DNA of 64,000 bases from Nitrospira sp. CG24D (lineage in GTDB: Bacteria > Nitrospirota > Nitrospiria > Nitrospirales > Nitrospiraceae), in assembly GCA_002869855.2 (NCBI GenBank), contig NEWQ02000011.1:1-64000 (forward strand). The letters are read 5' to 3'. Below the pieces are notes generated by a model. It was not told where the DNA came from. It did no database searches and saw only the letters and a list, made by a program, of their open reading frames with translations. Both the position numbers and the translations under genes were made by a program. Of the stretch, positions 8,885 to 17,639 are shown in pieces; the first letter of the stretch is position 1, and each line of letters begins with the position of its first letter.

Positions 8885-9715
8885 CTAGGCATTCGCCGGT
8901 TGGGATACCGGCTGCTTCTTCCACTTGGCCAAGATCCGCTCGACACGCATCTTCACGACCATATCGGGATCCTTGAGCAACGGCTTGATCGCCTCACGCC
9001 CCCGGTCATCGCCGATCGATTCCAATGCAGCCGCCGCGATCAGTCTGGTAAACCAGTCTTTATCCTGCAACATGACGATGAGCGGATCAATCGACTCGCT
9101 GTGTTTGATCCGGCCCAATCCCAATACGGCGCTCTGTCGGACACTCTCGTCCTTGTCCTTGAGCGCAGCGATAAACTTCGGCACCGCCGGCTCGCCGAGC
9201 TCCACGAGCGCATTGATCGCGTCATCTTTGAACTCGTCGTTCCGCAGCTGCACCATCAAGGGATCCAAGACCCGTTCATCATGGATCTTTCCGAGCGCCA
9301 AGATGGCGTACTTCCGCACATCCCAGTCGCGGAGCAGCCTCAAGAGAATTTCGACGGCCGGGGAGCCGACCTGCCCAAGCGCCTCGATGGCCACTTCGCG
9401 CACTTGCCAGTCACCGTCGCGCAGCGCGCGTGACAGCGGCTCAACGCACCGCTCATCCCCCATCTCGCCGAGCGTAATGACAGCTTCACGCCGCACTACC
9501 CAGTCCGGATCGCTGAGGAGGTCGATCTGGATCTCGATCTCGTCCTTGACCTTCTCCTCTTCCAGGATGACCTGGTCAGGAGCGACTGCCACAAGCTCCT
9601 GGGAAGCCGCAGGGGTCAACGCCAGGTCTTCAGCCACCTTGTCGGCCAGCTCATCGCTGGCAGGAAGCGTGTTGGATGTCTCAGTGGACGGGGATGCTTG
9701 ACGGGGGTGTTCCAT
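8885..9715 (-). CDS. HEAT-repeat (PBS lyase-like) protein, cytoplasmic
   Basis: This 276-residue protein has an acidic, low-complexity N-terminus (about residues 1-60). About six HEAT repeats follow, each with the pattern WxVRxxAxxALGxxGD, ending in a basic tail. It has no signal peptide. It is convergent with the preceding gene, with a single base between stop codons. Proteins of this type often bind other proteins or phycobilin-like ligands; here no ligand or enzymatic residue is visible. It is not simply a copy of the exported HEAT protein at 7004, since length, signal and repeat sequence differ. Confidence 0.85.
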   Translation of the reverse strand: MEHPRQASPSTETSNTLPASDELADKVAEDLALTPAASQELVAVAPDQVILEEEKVKDEIEIQIDLLSDPDWVVRREAVITLGEMGDERCVEPLSRALRDGDWQVREVAIEALGQVGSPAVEILLRLLRDWDVRKYAILALGKIHDERVLDPLMVQLRNDEFKDDAINALVELGEPAVPKFIAALKDKDESVRQSAVLGLGRIKHSESIDPLIVMLQDKDWFTRLIAAAALESIGDDRGREAIKPLLKDPDMVVKMRVERILAKWKKQPVSQPANA

Positions 9716-9758
9716 AGTTCAATCCTACAACATTCGCTCGCACATAATGATGACCGGA

Positions 9759-9953
9759 CTACTTCGCAGGTGTCGCGGCCTTCTTTCCTGCCGCATGCTT
9801 CTGTCTGAGCGCCAAGGATCGGCGGCGGCGCTGTTCCCGCTTCAACCGTTTCCGCAAGGCCCGCACTGCGGCTCCGCCATCATCCGCTTTCTTCGTGGTG
9901 AGTTTCTTCTTCAACTTGGCTTCTTCGGATTCTCCTGCCGTCTTCTTCGCCAT
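9759..9953 (-). CDS. Very basic small protein
   Basis: A 64-residue protein, about 40 percent Lys+Arg, with runs such as LKKKL and RLKREQRRRR. GAGGAG lies nine bases upstream of the ATG. The composition suggests nucleic-acid binding (compare histone-H1-like or ribosome-associated basic peptides), but I do not recognise a family. It lies between two larger minus-strand genes and upstream of the HEAT-repeat gene, possibly in its operon. Confidence 0.65.
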   Translation of the reverse strand: MAKKTAGESEEAKLKKKLTTKKADDGGAAVRALRKRLKREQRRRRSLALRQKHAAGKKAATPAK

Positions 9954-10065
9954 GCCGTCTGACTCCTCTTCCTCAAATCGATAATGGGCGTGATCTGCCC
10001 TTGAATTTTGACGGCCCAGTGTAGAGGAGACCTTCCGGCACTGTCAACCGCGCCGACTCCCGCCG

Positions 10066-10740
10066 CTATCCGATGACGAGCGTGACGTTTTCGGTATGGG
10101 CTGTATGGTCGGCCGCTAAGAAGGACGGCACTCGACGAATACGCCGCTGCATCAGCACATCGGTCGGCAGGATGCGAGGACGGTGCGCCGCCGAGGACAT
10201 CGGCAATCCCAATGTGGAGACAGGAGGAACCCGGATTGCGAGCGGGTCGAGATGATGGACGCTGAGAAGCGCGGATTGTGTCGAAGGGGCCTCTTCTTCT
10301 GCCAGGACAAAGTCTGGACGCCGGTCTCCGACGACCTCCAATTGAATCACAGACAGTCCGTTCTGAACCATACCCAACTTCACGGCTGCGGCCTGGGAGA
10401 GATCGAGGATTCGACCGTTCACATAGGGGCCGCGATCGTTAATCCGCACCCGGACATGCTTGCCGTTGGTCAAATTCACCACCCGCACCATGCTGCCGAG
10501 CGGAAGGGTCCTGTGCGCGGCAGTCAGAGCCTGCATGTCAAACAGCTCACCGTTGGCAGCCTGTTTGCCATGAAACTGCTCCCCGTACCAGGAGGCAATC
10601 CCCCGGTCCTTAATGCCGACATCCAGCCCTGTTTCCCCCTTCGGCACCCATGAGCAGGCCCCGAACGATACACAGAGGACGGCCAGGAGGACCCCGGAAA
10701 GGCTGGCGCACTGATGCGTCTTACAGATTTGGTGTGTCAT
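10066..10740 (-). CDS. rlpA: RlpA-family septal ring lytic transglycosylase lipoprotein
   Basis: The 224-residue product has an N-terminal lipobox (SFGAC, cysteine near residue 29), so it should be an outer-membrane lipoprotein. The double-psi beta-barrel RlpA domain spans about residues 45-140 and shows GIASWYGEQFHGKQAANGE, AAHRTLPLGS and INDRGPY, which hold the family's catalytic acids (E and D). RlpA proteins cleave denuded peptidoglycan glycans. The C-terminal part lacks a clear SPOR domain and is unrelated low-complexity sequence. The start at ATG 10740 is preferred: an in-frame GTG at 10758 lies in the GGAGG ribosome-binding site itself. Confidence 0.92.
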   Translation of the reverse strand: MTHQICKTHQCASLSGVLLAVLCVSFGACSWVPKGETGLDVGIKDRGIASWYGEQFHGKQAANGELFDMQALTAAHRTLPLGSMVRVVNLTNGKHVRVRINDRGPYVNGRILDLSQAAAVKLGMVQNGLSVIQLEVVGDRRPDFVLAEEEAPSTQSALLSVHHLDPLAIRVPPVSTLGLPMSSAAHRPRILPTDVLMQRRIRRVPSFLAADHTAHTENVTLVIG

Positions 10741-11012
10741 CTTCGTTCGATCCTCCACTTGTAGGCTAGGACGTCTGGCTCACAGGTGTCAGCCTACGGG
10801 AGGTTGCCGACCTCAACAATACCGACTGCGTACCCCTCACCCCCTACGTTTGTATAAGGGAAATCCCATGCACATTCACAATCAGGTGGTACAAGAACGA
10901 ACAAAACGGCATGTCTTCAAGAAAACGCGGTACCGCTATATATAGAGGGAGCATGGGAGGAGAGTCAACCTGCAGCCAGGGGACAGGACTGGCCCAAACA
11001 ACGATCAAGAGT
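10741..11012. other. Intergenic region upstream of rlpA
   Basis: About 270 bp without a credible gene. On the minus strand TATACA near 10852-10857 could serve as a -10 for rlpA, with TTGTGA upstream at a non-ideal spacing of 19. A TATATATAGAGG stretch lies at about 10937-10948. No operator is evident. Confidence 0.4.
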
Positions 11013-11043
11013 CCGGGAAGCCGACCTGGAGTCGGCTTCCCGG
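11013..11043 (-). terminator. Strong hairpin after the 11056 lipoprotein gene
   Basis: A perfect 13-bp inverted repeat (CCGGGAAGCCGAC / GTCGGCTTCCCGG) with a 5-nt loop, starting 13 bases past the stop codon. The downstream tract on the minus strand (ACTCTTGATCGTT) is only weakly U-rich. It is very probably a transcription terminator or an mRNA-end stabiliser. Confidence 0.75.
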
Positions 11044-11055
11044 AACAGATGGCTG

Positions 11056-11682
11056 CTAGCGGAAGCGCAATGCCGCTCCATCAAATTTGGTCGAACTCAT
11101 GAACTTCTCAAAGTTCCGCTCCAGCACTTCGCTCATAAGTTCCGCTCCGTCTTCCGGAGCATACCAGAACACGGTGTAGTTCCCCGTGTGACTGTTGGTG
11201 CTGGTGATCGAACTTCCGTCCACCTGGTTGGCCGCCTGAACGGTCAGTTTATTCTTCGCGGTGATGTCCGTGGATCCGACCACGCCATGCGCGTCAGCCG
11301 ACAACTCGAGAATCTTCCCTGAGATCACCACATCCGCCCCCCCCGCCTGACTGGCAGAGGCCGCATACTGCGCCCGCCATCCCTTACGGGTCAGATAGTC
11401 GGCGAACGCTTTGGCCGTGGCTTCTCCAATCGTGCCACTCTTGACGGTAAAGACCTGATCGGAACCCCAGAGTGAGTGACGAGTCCCCAGCTTGGTGCGG
11501 TCAGACCGGTCGTCCTGGAAAGGAATCACCACCACTTTGACCGAGCTGACGGGAGCGGCCGCGGTCGACGGTGCGGCAGGTGCGATCCCCACATTCATCG
11601 GCACCTCTTCACCCTTGGCCGCGCAGCCCCCTAACCACATCAGGCCCCCCAAGAGAATTACACCCCAAGCCATCTGTTTCAC
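11056..11682 (-). CDS. Lipoprotein, YajG-like or uncharacterised
   Basis: A 208-residue protein with lipobox LGGC (cysteine at about residue 20), hence probably an outer-membrane lipoprotein. The rest resembles YajG-like lipoproteins in layout: an opening strand VKVVVIPFQDDRSD, a GEATAKAFADYLTRKGW helix, then ADVVISGKILEL strands. The match is by general pattern only. The start is GTG at 11682 with AGGAGG five bases upstream. A strong hairpin follows the stop, so this gene ends its transcript. No function can be assigned. Confidence 0.75.
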   Translation of the reverse strand: MKQMAWGVILLGGLMWLGGCAAKGEEVPMNVGIAPAAPSTAAAPVSSVKVVVIPFQDDRSDRTKLGTRHSLWGSDQVFTVKSGTIGEATAKAFADYLTRKGWRAQYAASASQAGGADVVISGKILELSADAHGVVGSTDITAKNKLTVQAANQVDGSSITSTNSHTGNYTVFWYAPEDGAELMSEVLERNFEKFMSSTKFDGAALRFR

Positions 11683-11969
11683 ACGGACCTCCTCTGCGAG
11701 AAAAATTAAGTGACGATGATCGAGTTAGCGACGAATTGTATTCGGCGATGCGGGGAAAAACTCTAGCAGGTCACTCTCCAACTGTAAAGATTGCTTCTGC
11801 AGGTATCTTCTGCGGGTATCTCGGGTATCTTATGGCCAACGGCGTTGGCCGGTGCCGTATTGACTGAGCCCGGCGGACTCAGTAAGATCCAAAATGTGAC
11901 GACGATGTGCTCGTTCAGCGCGAGTGTACGACAACCTCCTTCACAGTTGATCACCCCGACACCATAGTC
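11683..11969. other. Divergent intergenic region with short repeats and hairpins
   Basis: Lies between a minus-strand lipoprotein gene and the plus-strand ABC operon. It holds three direct copies of GGTATCT (11802, 11815, 11824), a 7-bp hairpin GGCCAAC-GGC-GTTGGCC (11834-11850) and a short inverted repeat ACTGAG/CTCAGT (about 11863-11883). These could be operator elements for either direction. No promoter is clear. Confidence 0.35.
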
Positions 11970-12959
11970 ATGATTGACGTTCAGAACATTACCAAGCGGT
12001 ATGGGAATCTCACGGCCATCGACCGGGTTACGTTTTCGGTGGCCAAAGGCGAGGTGTTGGCTTTTCTCGGCCCGAACGGCGCCGGGAAGACCACCACCAT
12101 GCGCATCCTCACCTGTTTCATGCCGGCCACCGAGGGCACGGCCAAAGTCGCGGGCTTTGATTGCGCTGACCAGCCCCTGGAAGTGAAACGCCGCATCGGC
12201 TATCTCCCTGAAACGCCCCCGGTCTACCAGGAGTTCACCGTCTCGGAATATCTGACCTTTGTGGGCCGGATGCGCGGCATGGTTGGCAAAAATCTTACGA
12301 CGGCGCTCGATCAATCCATTGAGAAGTTAGCCCTGGGCAGCGTCCGCCATCGTCTGATCGGAAACTTGTCGCGAGGCTACCGTCAACGCGTCGGGTTGGC
12401 CCAGGCGGTCATCCACGATCCGCCCGTCTTGATCCTCGATGAACCGACCGTCGGACTGGATCCCAAACAGATCATCGAAATTCGGGACTTGATCAAGAGT
12501 CTGGCCGGGTCACATTCCGTCATTCTCAGCACCCACATTCTTCCCGAAGCCACCGCCGTCTGCCAGCGGGTTGTCATCATCAGCGGCGGACGGATCGTTG
12601 CAGAAGACACCCCCGATCAGCTTTCTGCGCGACTCCGGCATTCGGAAAAGATCTCTGTGACGATCAAAACACCGCCGGACAACTGCCTGGCCAGGCTCCA
12701 ATCCATCTCAGGCATTCTGAATGTGTTTCAAGGCCAGTCCGCCGGCACGTTCCTCCTGGAATGCGCGCTGGGTCAAGACAAGCGTGATGAGGTCGCCCGG
12801 TTCATCATCGCGAACCAATGGGGGCTCCTAGAATTACGAACGATCTCTATGACTCTTGAAGACGTGTTCTTGCAACTGACCCGCCATGAAGAGGGCATGA
12901 CACCCCAAGTTGAGCATGTGAGTGAACTATCCCAGGCCACACAGGAGACCGCCTCATGA
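11970..12959 (+). CDS. ABC transporter ATP-binding protein, GldA-type
   Basis: This 329-residue ATPase has Walker A GPNGAGKTT, Q-loop near LPETPP, signature LSRGYRQRVGLA, Walker B VLILDEPTVGLDP and switch His in STHILPE. A C-terminal extension (about residues 220-329) is typical of ABC-2 exporters. It should energise the permease encoded next. The order ATPase, ABC-2 permease, GldG-like, DUF4340 is characteristic of the Gld-type systems also found in non-gliding bacteria. The ATG at 11970 is chosen because the conserved IDVQNITKRYG begins there; an upstream in-frame start exists. The last four bases overlap the next gene (ATGA). Confidence 0.93.
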   Translation: MIDVQNITKRYGNLTAIDRVTFSVAKGEVLAFLGPNGAGKTTTMRILTCFMPATEGTAKVAGFDCADQPLEVKRRIGYLPETPPVYQEFTVSEYLTFVGRMRGMVGKNLTTALDQSIEKLALGSVRHRLIGNLSRGYRQRVGLAQAVIHDPPVLILDEPTVGLDPKQIIEIRDLIKSLAGSHSVILSTHILPEATAVCQRVVIISGGRIVAEDTPDQLSARLRHSEKISVTIKTPPDNCLARLQSISGILNVFQGQSAGTFLLECALGQDKRDEVARFIIANQWGLLELRTISMTLEDVFLQLTRHEEGMTPQVEHVSELSQATQETAS

Positions 12960-13726
12960 CTCCGGTGCAGGCCATTATCGCGAAAGAACTACGCGGCTAC
13001 TTTGTGTCTCCGGTGGTCTATGTAGTCGGCGCCATCTTTCTGCTCATCTTCGGATTCCTGTCGTACCTCTACGTGGTCTACGCCGGCTATCAAGCGATTC
13101 AGCTGATGCAAATGCAAGGCGGTCAGGCCCAACTAAACTTGAACGACCTGGTCTTCAGGAATCTCTTCGCCAGCATGCGGTTTGTGCTCCTCATTATTCT
13201 GCCCATTCTCACGATGCGGCTCTTTGCGGAAGAGCGCAAACTGCGCACCTTCGAATTTCTGATGACCTCGCCGATCGGCATTAATGAGATCGTGGCTGGC
13301 AAATTCGTCAGCGTATTTCTTGTCTTCTTGAGCCTCCTCGGCCTGACCGGCCTCGTGCCGACGGTCTTGATGCTCTTCAGCGACTTCGACTGGAATCCGA
13401 TTTGGACCGGCTATCTCGGCATGACCTTGCTCGGCGCTCTCTTTATTTCAGTAGGCCTGCTCGCCTCAGCCATCACGGAGAACCAGATCGTCGCCGCGTT
13501 TCTCAGCTTCGGCATGCTGCTGCTCATCTGGTTGATCTCCGGCCTGGGCGCGCTGTTAGGCGACACGACTCTTGGGCAAATCATTTCGTATGTCTCGTTC
13601 ATGGACCATTACGATCGGCTGGTCCGCGGCCTGATCGATACTAAAGACCTGGTGTACTTCTTCAGCAGCCTGGCCTTCATGCTCTTTCTCACCCACCGCG
13701 TGGTGGAATCAACCAGGTGGAAATGA
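12956..13726 (+). CDS. ABC-2 type permease, GldF-type
   Basis: A 256-residue integral membrane protein with about six predicted helices and the ABC-2 pattern: first helix near 20-45, conserved motif RLFAEERKLRTFEFLMTSP at about 84-102, then paired helices. It is the membrane channel of the exporter whose ATPase is upstream (ATGA overlap). It also overlaps the next gene by an ATGA. The substrate is unknown; in flavobacteria this family supports gliding, elsewhere its role is unclear. Confidence 0.9.
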   Translation: MTPVQAIIAKELRGYFVSPVVYVVGAIFLLIFGFLSYLYVVYAGYQAIQLMQMQGGQAQLNLNDLVFRNLFASMRFVLLIILPILTMRLFAEERKLRTFEFLMTSPIGINEIVAGKFVSVFLVFLSLLGLTGLVPTVLMLFSDFDWNPIWTGYLGMTLLGALFISVGLLASAITENQIVAAFLSFGMLLLIWLISGLGALLGDTTLGQIISYVSFMDHYDRLVRGLIDTKDLVYFFSSLAFMLFLTHRVVESTRWK

Positions 13727-15246
13727 GCCTGAAAGTCCTCCCGCTCGGCATCATTGGAACCGTGCTGGCTGTCGCCGGCCTAATCGCCTACAGCCTCAGC
13801 CCAGACCTGTTGTGGGCCGTCACGATCGCTGAAGGACTGGCGCTCCTGTGCCTGGTCCTCTTCTTCGTCCTGCATTTTGATGCCGTGAAAGCGTTTTCAA
13901 GTCGTCGCTCGACCCATATGGGCGCGAACAGCCTCCTCATGATCCTGCTGGTCACGGCTATTCTCGTCATTGTGAACTTTCTAGCGTCGCGCCATTCGAT
14001 CCGCTGGGATCTTTCGGAGAATCAGAATTTCACCCTGGCGCCACAGACCTATCGCGTGCTCCGCAGTCTTCCGCAAGATGTAAAAATTACCGTCTTTACG
14101 CGCGAAAAAGGCCCCGGCTATACCGGCTACAAAGAGCGGCTGGAGAGTTATCGCCAGGCCTCCAACAAGCTCACGGTTGAATTCGTCGATCCGGAACGGC
14201 AACCGAAAATCGCGCAGAACTACGGCATCTTCCGAACCGACTCGGCTATATTTGAGAGCAACGGACAAACGATTCGCATCACCAGTCCATCGGAAGTCGA
14301 ACTCACCGGCGCACTGCTCCGTATTTCCAAACCCGCCAAGAAACGTATCGTGTTCCTGGAAGGCCACAGCGAACGCAGCCTGGAAGACAAAGAACGCAAC
14401 GGCTTGTCGTTGGCGAAAGAAGCGCTAAGCAAACAGGGCTACGACATCGACACCCTGTCGCTGCTTAAAGACGCGGCCGTACCGGACGACACCGCCGTGC
14501 TCGTCCTCGCCGGGCCTCGCAACCAAGTGACGCCGGAGGAGCAGCGCCGCATTCAAACCTACGTGGACAAGGGCGGGCACCTGCTCGCGATGGTCGACCC
14601 GGATACAAAGACTGAACTGGCCCCACTGCTCGCCCACTACGGCCTGGGCCTAGGCCCAGGGGTGCTCGTCGATCTCCAAGATCGATTGGCCCAAGGGGAC
14701 CTGACCTCCCTATTAGTCCGCACCTTCACGGAGCATGAAATTACCCAGGACCTGACAGCGGCGGTGCTGTTCCCGCTCGCCCGTCATCTGACGTTCGATG
14801 AACAGACGGGAAAAGACTGGGACTATGTGCCACTGGCGCGGACGTCGCCGAACAGCTGGGCCGAGACCAACATGCAAGGCCGGGTCGTCAGTCTGAATGA
14901 AAAGGAAGACGTGAAGGGTCCGTTGCCCCTCGCCGCCGCGCTGTCTCCCAAGAAGGCACCGGAGGAAGGAAAGCCCAGGCCGGCCATCGTAGTCGTGGGC
15001 AACTCGACGTTCGCCACCAATGCGTTTTTCAACTTCCCCGGCAACACTGACTTCTTCTTGCACACTACCGGCTGGCTTGCCGAGGAGCGGGATCTGATTT
15101 CCATTGTTCCCAAAGAGCCGGCGCTCCGGCCTTTCACTCCGAATCCCACGCAAGAGCGGACCTTGCTCTACATTCAAGTACTCTTCCTCCCCATCATGAC
15201 CATGCTGACCGGCGTGATGGTCTGGAGAAAGCGCCGGCGCCTGTAA
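13723..15246 (+). CDS. GldG-like ABC transporter auxiliary protein
   Basis: The 507-residue protein has two N-terminal transmembrane helices (about residues 8-45 and 60-90). A long periplasmic domain follows, of the ABC_transp_aux/GldG type (pattern SRHSIRWDLSENQNFTLAPQ, then FLEGHSERS and AGPRNQVTPEEQ). One C-terminal helix lies near VLFLPIMTMLTGVMVW. The fold is thought to resemble IFT52-like domains. It overlaps the permease stop by ATGA, so the ATG at 13723 is preferred over GTG 13717. It presumably forms the periplasmic part of the ABC complex. Confidence 0.88.
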   Translation: MSLKVLPLGIIGTVLAVAGLIAYSLSPDLLWAVTIAEGLALLCLVLFFVLHFDAVKAFSSRRSTHMGANSLLMILLVTAILVIVNFLASRHSIRWDLSENQNFTLAPQTYRVLRSLPQDVKITVFTREKGPGYTGYKERLESYRQASNKLTVEFVDPERQPKIAQNYGIFRTDSAIFESNGQTIRITSPSEVELTGALLRISKPAKKRIVFLEGHSERSLEDKERNGLSLAKEALSKQGYDIDTLSLLKDAAVPDDTAVLVLAGPRNQVTPEEQRRIQTYVDKGGHLLAMVDPDTKTELAPLLAHYGLGLGPGVLVDLQDRLAQGDLTSLLVRTFTEHEITQDLTAAVLFPLARHLTFDEQTGKDWDYVPLARTSPNSWAETNMQGRVVSLNEKEDVKGPLPLAAALSPKKAPEEGKPRPAIVVVGNSTFATNAFFNFPGNTDFFLHTTGWLAEERDLISIVPKEPALRPFTPNPTQERTLLYIQVLFLPIMTMLTGVMVWRKRRRL

Positions 15247-15250
15247 CTCT

Positions 15251-16630
15251 ATGCGCTACTGGCCGACAATACTTCTGCTGTTGATTCTGGCGGGACTGGG
15301 GGGCTACCTCTATTTCGTCGAAATGCCGGAGAAACAGAGTGAAGAAAAGCAGGCCATCGCACAACAGAGCCTCCTCCCCTTCCCTGAAACAGACATCACC
15401 GGACTCACCGTCTCCACGCCGCAGGGTGTGGTGGAGATGAAGCGAAGAGACCAGAAGGGCTGGACGATTACCGCGCCGCTCCAGACCGACGCCGATATGC
15501 GGGAAGTGCAGTCCATGATTCGGGCGCTCGTGACCGGGAAGGTGCTCCGCAGCGTCGAAGAAAAGCCCAGCTCTCTGGCCCCGTTCGGACTCGAACAACC
15601 GATCACGACCATCACCGTCACCGCGGGCACGCAACAGGAAACCCTGTCGATCGGCGACAACGGTCCCCTCTCATCGACGCTGTACGTCCATCGTCATTCC
15701 TCGCACAGCGTCCTCTTGACGGACCTAACCACCAAGAACTTCGTCAATAAGACCCTGCTGACTTTCCGTCGAAAGGATCTGCTGCAATTTGTGCAAGCCG
15801 ATCTCGACCGCGTGCGTCTGACCTACCCGACGACGGAAATCGTGCTCTACAATATGTCAAAAAATAAACCCAAACCGATCTGGAAAATCCGCTACCCGAT
15901 CGAAGCCGAGGCGGACCAGACGGAAGTGCGCTCGCTGCTGTTCAAGCTGGAAGATTTGAAGGCCCTCAGCATCATCGATCCCGGTCCTGAGCGAACCACG
16001 ATCGCCAAGACGCTGACCACTCCGAAACTGAAAATCACCCTGCACTCCACCGACGGAGACCAGACGGTAAAGCTCTACCAGCCTGATCCGGACAGCGGGG
16101 AGGCCTTTGCCGAAACCAGACCGGATGCGCCGCTCTACCGGATCAACCCGCTGATCATCAAAGATCTGTCACGTGAGCTCTTTACCCTCCAGGACAAGCG
16201 CCTGCTGGGAATCGACTATACGGAGATCGCGATGCTCTCCGTGAAGACACGGGATAAACAGTATGTGTTGATCAATGAGAACAGCCAGTGGGTCCTCGAA
16301 GATCAACCGACCGAGAAACTCAACCAGGAAGCCGCTGATCTGCTCATCAGCCGCGTGGCCAATCTCCCGGCCGAAGAACGGGTCACCAAGCAAGCGGCCG
16401 CCCTGGCTCCTTACGGGCTCGTGGCACCGACCGCGGAATTCGTCGCCACCGGAAGAGACGGCAAGATCGCCGGACGACTCACACTCGGCAGCCAAGCCGG
16501 CAACCTCATTTATGCCACCGGCGAGCGCCTCCAAGGCGTCTTCCAGGCTCGCCCCGATCTCCTCAATCAGATTCCGGCCAAGGCCGAACTCCTGGCCAAA
16601 CCGGCCGACAAGACTCAAGCGGCCCCCTAG
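15251..16630 (+). CDS. DUF4340 domain protein
   Basis: This 459-residue protein has one N-terminal transmembrane helix (about residues 4-22) and a large periplasmic region made of repeated DUF4340-type modules, recognisable by LAPFGLEQP (about 115) and the related LAPYGLVAP (about 386) in the sequence context VxSLxxxAA-LAPYGL. It begins 4 bp after the GldG-like gene and closes the operon. DUF4340 proteins are regularly found with Gld-type ABC genes; their biochemical role is not established. Confidence 0.87.
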   Translation: MRYWPTILLLLILAGLGGYLYFVEMPEKQSEEKQAIAQQSLLPFPETDITGLTVSTPQGVVEMKRRDQKGWTITAPLQTDADMREVQSMIRALVTGKVLRSVEEKPSSLAPFGLEQPITTITVTAGTQQETLSIGDNGPLSSTLYVHRHSSHSVLLTDLTTKNFVNKTLLTFRRKDLLQFVQADLDRVRLTYPTTEIVLYNMSKNKPKPIWKIRYPIEAEADQTEVRSLLFKLEDLKALSIIDPGPERTTIAKTLTTPKLKITLHSTDGDQTVKLYQPDPDSGEAFAETRPDAPLYRINPLIIKDLSRELFTLQDKRLLGIDYTEIAMLSVKTRDKQYVLINENSQWVLEDQPTEKLNQEAADLLISRVANLPAEERVTKQAAALAPYGLVAPTAEFVATGRDGKIAGRLTLGSQAGNLIYATGERLQGVFQARPDLLNQIPAKAELLAKPADKTQAAP

Positions 16631-16744
16631 CGCAGGGCGCAACTTCAACTGACGAGGCGCCTGGGAGGCCACGCCATGGCCCCCATGGCAGCCCATTTCA
16701 GTCGCCCACTAAATCCTATAGGCCTGCCCCTACAGATGAGGGAG

Positions 16745-16774
16745 TTGCCTCAACAGGGTGACTGGGACTATATT
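16745..16774 (+). promoter_or_regulatory. Putative promoter giving a leaderless DUF6502 mRNA
   Basis: TTGCCT at 16745-16750 and TATATT at 16769-16774, with an 18-bp spacer. Transcription would start at about 16781, exactly at the chosen ATG, so the message may be leaderless. The -10 box sits inside the TGGGA-N6-TCCCA palindrome. Confidence 0.5.
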
Positions 16775-16778
16775 CCCA
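16763..16778. promoter_or_regulatory. TGGGA-N6-TCCCA operator candidate, site 1
   Basis: Exact palindrome TGGGA-CTATAT-TCCCA, overlapping the putative -10 of the DUF6502 gene. This position fits repression. The same palindrome recurs at 22946, 24663 and 35076. Confidence 0.65.
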
Positions 16779-16780
16779 AC

Positions 16781-17608
16781 ATGCCGCAATCCAAGTCTCA
16801 GCGCCCCTTGTCTGCCGCAACGCTTCAACTCCTGCGTCCCTTAGTCAAAATCCTGCTTCGAAATAACGTCCCCCATCAGACTCTGGCTGAATGGGCCAAA
16901 CAAGCCTACATCGACGTTGCCAATAGCGATTTTGGAATCGCCGGGAAGAAACAGACCGTCTCCCGCGTTGCCATTCTGACCGGGCTTACACGGAAAGAAG
17001 TCCAGCGCTTGCTGAACCGACCGGACAACGCACAACACGCCGACGGCGAAGAGTACCATCGCGCCTCCCGTGTCATTACGGGATGGGTCCGGGACCCGGA
17101 CTTCGGGGATGGGAAAGGCCACCCTCACCCGCTTCGGATGGAAGCCAAAGGAGCCTCCTTTGCCGAACTGGTAAAACGCTACAGCGGGGATATGCCGGCT
17201 CGAGCCATGCTGGATGAGCTGCTCCGGGCTGGAGCGGTCAAACAGCTCAAGGACGGCCGGATCTGTTTACTGGCCCGCGGGTATGTGCCCCAAAAGGGCT
17301 CGTCGGAAAAGCTCAACATTCTCGGCAGCGATACGGCTGATCTCATTGCCACCATCGACCATAACCTCTACGAGAAACCCGCCAAGCCTCGCATTCAACG
17401 CAAAGTCATGTACGACAACGTGCCGGTCGAAGCGGCCAGGGAATTTCAGATCTTGGCGGCAGCGCAAAGCCAGGAGCTTCTGGAAGCGCTGGATCGATGG
17501 CTTTCTCACCGCGACCGTGACGTCAATCCAGCTTCAAAGGGAACCGGTCGTGTCCGGGTCGGGCTCGGCCTGTATCACTTTGAGGAACGACTCGATAAAG
17601 AATCCTAA
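16781..17608 (+). CDS. DUF6502 family protein (helix-turn-helix-like)
   Basis: The 275-residue protein matches the DUF6502 pattern: LLRPLVKILLRNNVPHQTLAEWAK at the N-terminus split by a short linker, then a helix-turn-helix-like part KQTVSRVAILTGLTRKEVQRLL (about residues 45-66). A later half carries YSGDMPARAMLDELLRAG. It has no signal peptide and is probably a cytoplasmic DNA-binding protein. Upstream in-frame codons exist from 16676, but the palindrome and promoter are right at the ATG 16781 and the family core begins there. A DUF5666 gene follows, a neighbour I recall for this family. Confidence 0.85.
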   Translation: MPQSKSQRPLSAATLQLLRPLVKILLRNNVPHQTLAEWAKQAYIDVANSDFGIAGKKQTVSRVAILTGLTRKEVQRLLNRPDNAQHADGEEYHRASRVITGWVRDPDFGDGKGHPHPLRMEAKGASFAELVKRYSGDMPARAMLDELLRAGAVKQLKDGRICLLARGYVPQKGSSEKLNILGSDTADLIATIDHNLYEKPAKPRIQRKVMYDNVPVEAAREFQILAAAQSQELLEALDRWLSHRDRDVNPASKGTGRVRVGLGLYHFEERLDKES

Positions 17609-17639
17609 GGCACGTGCGTTGCACTAATAATTGAAGACT

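Noticed and set aside
10741..10758. Upstream in-frame GTG start of the RlpA gene
   Set aside because: The GTG overlaps the Shine-Dalgarno of the ATG at 10740, and the signal peptide begins properly at that ATG.
11802..11830. Three GGTATCT direct repeats as a defined operator
   Set aside because: Spacing is irregular (13 and 9 bp) and no promoter is near; listed only as part of the intergenic region.
16673..16689. 7-bp hairpin GCCATGG/CCATGGC after the DUF4340 gene
   Set aside because: Short stem with no U-tract; not strong enough to call a terminator.
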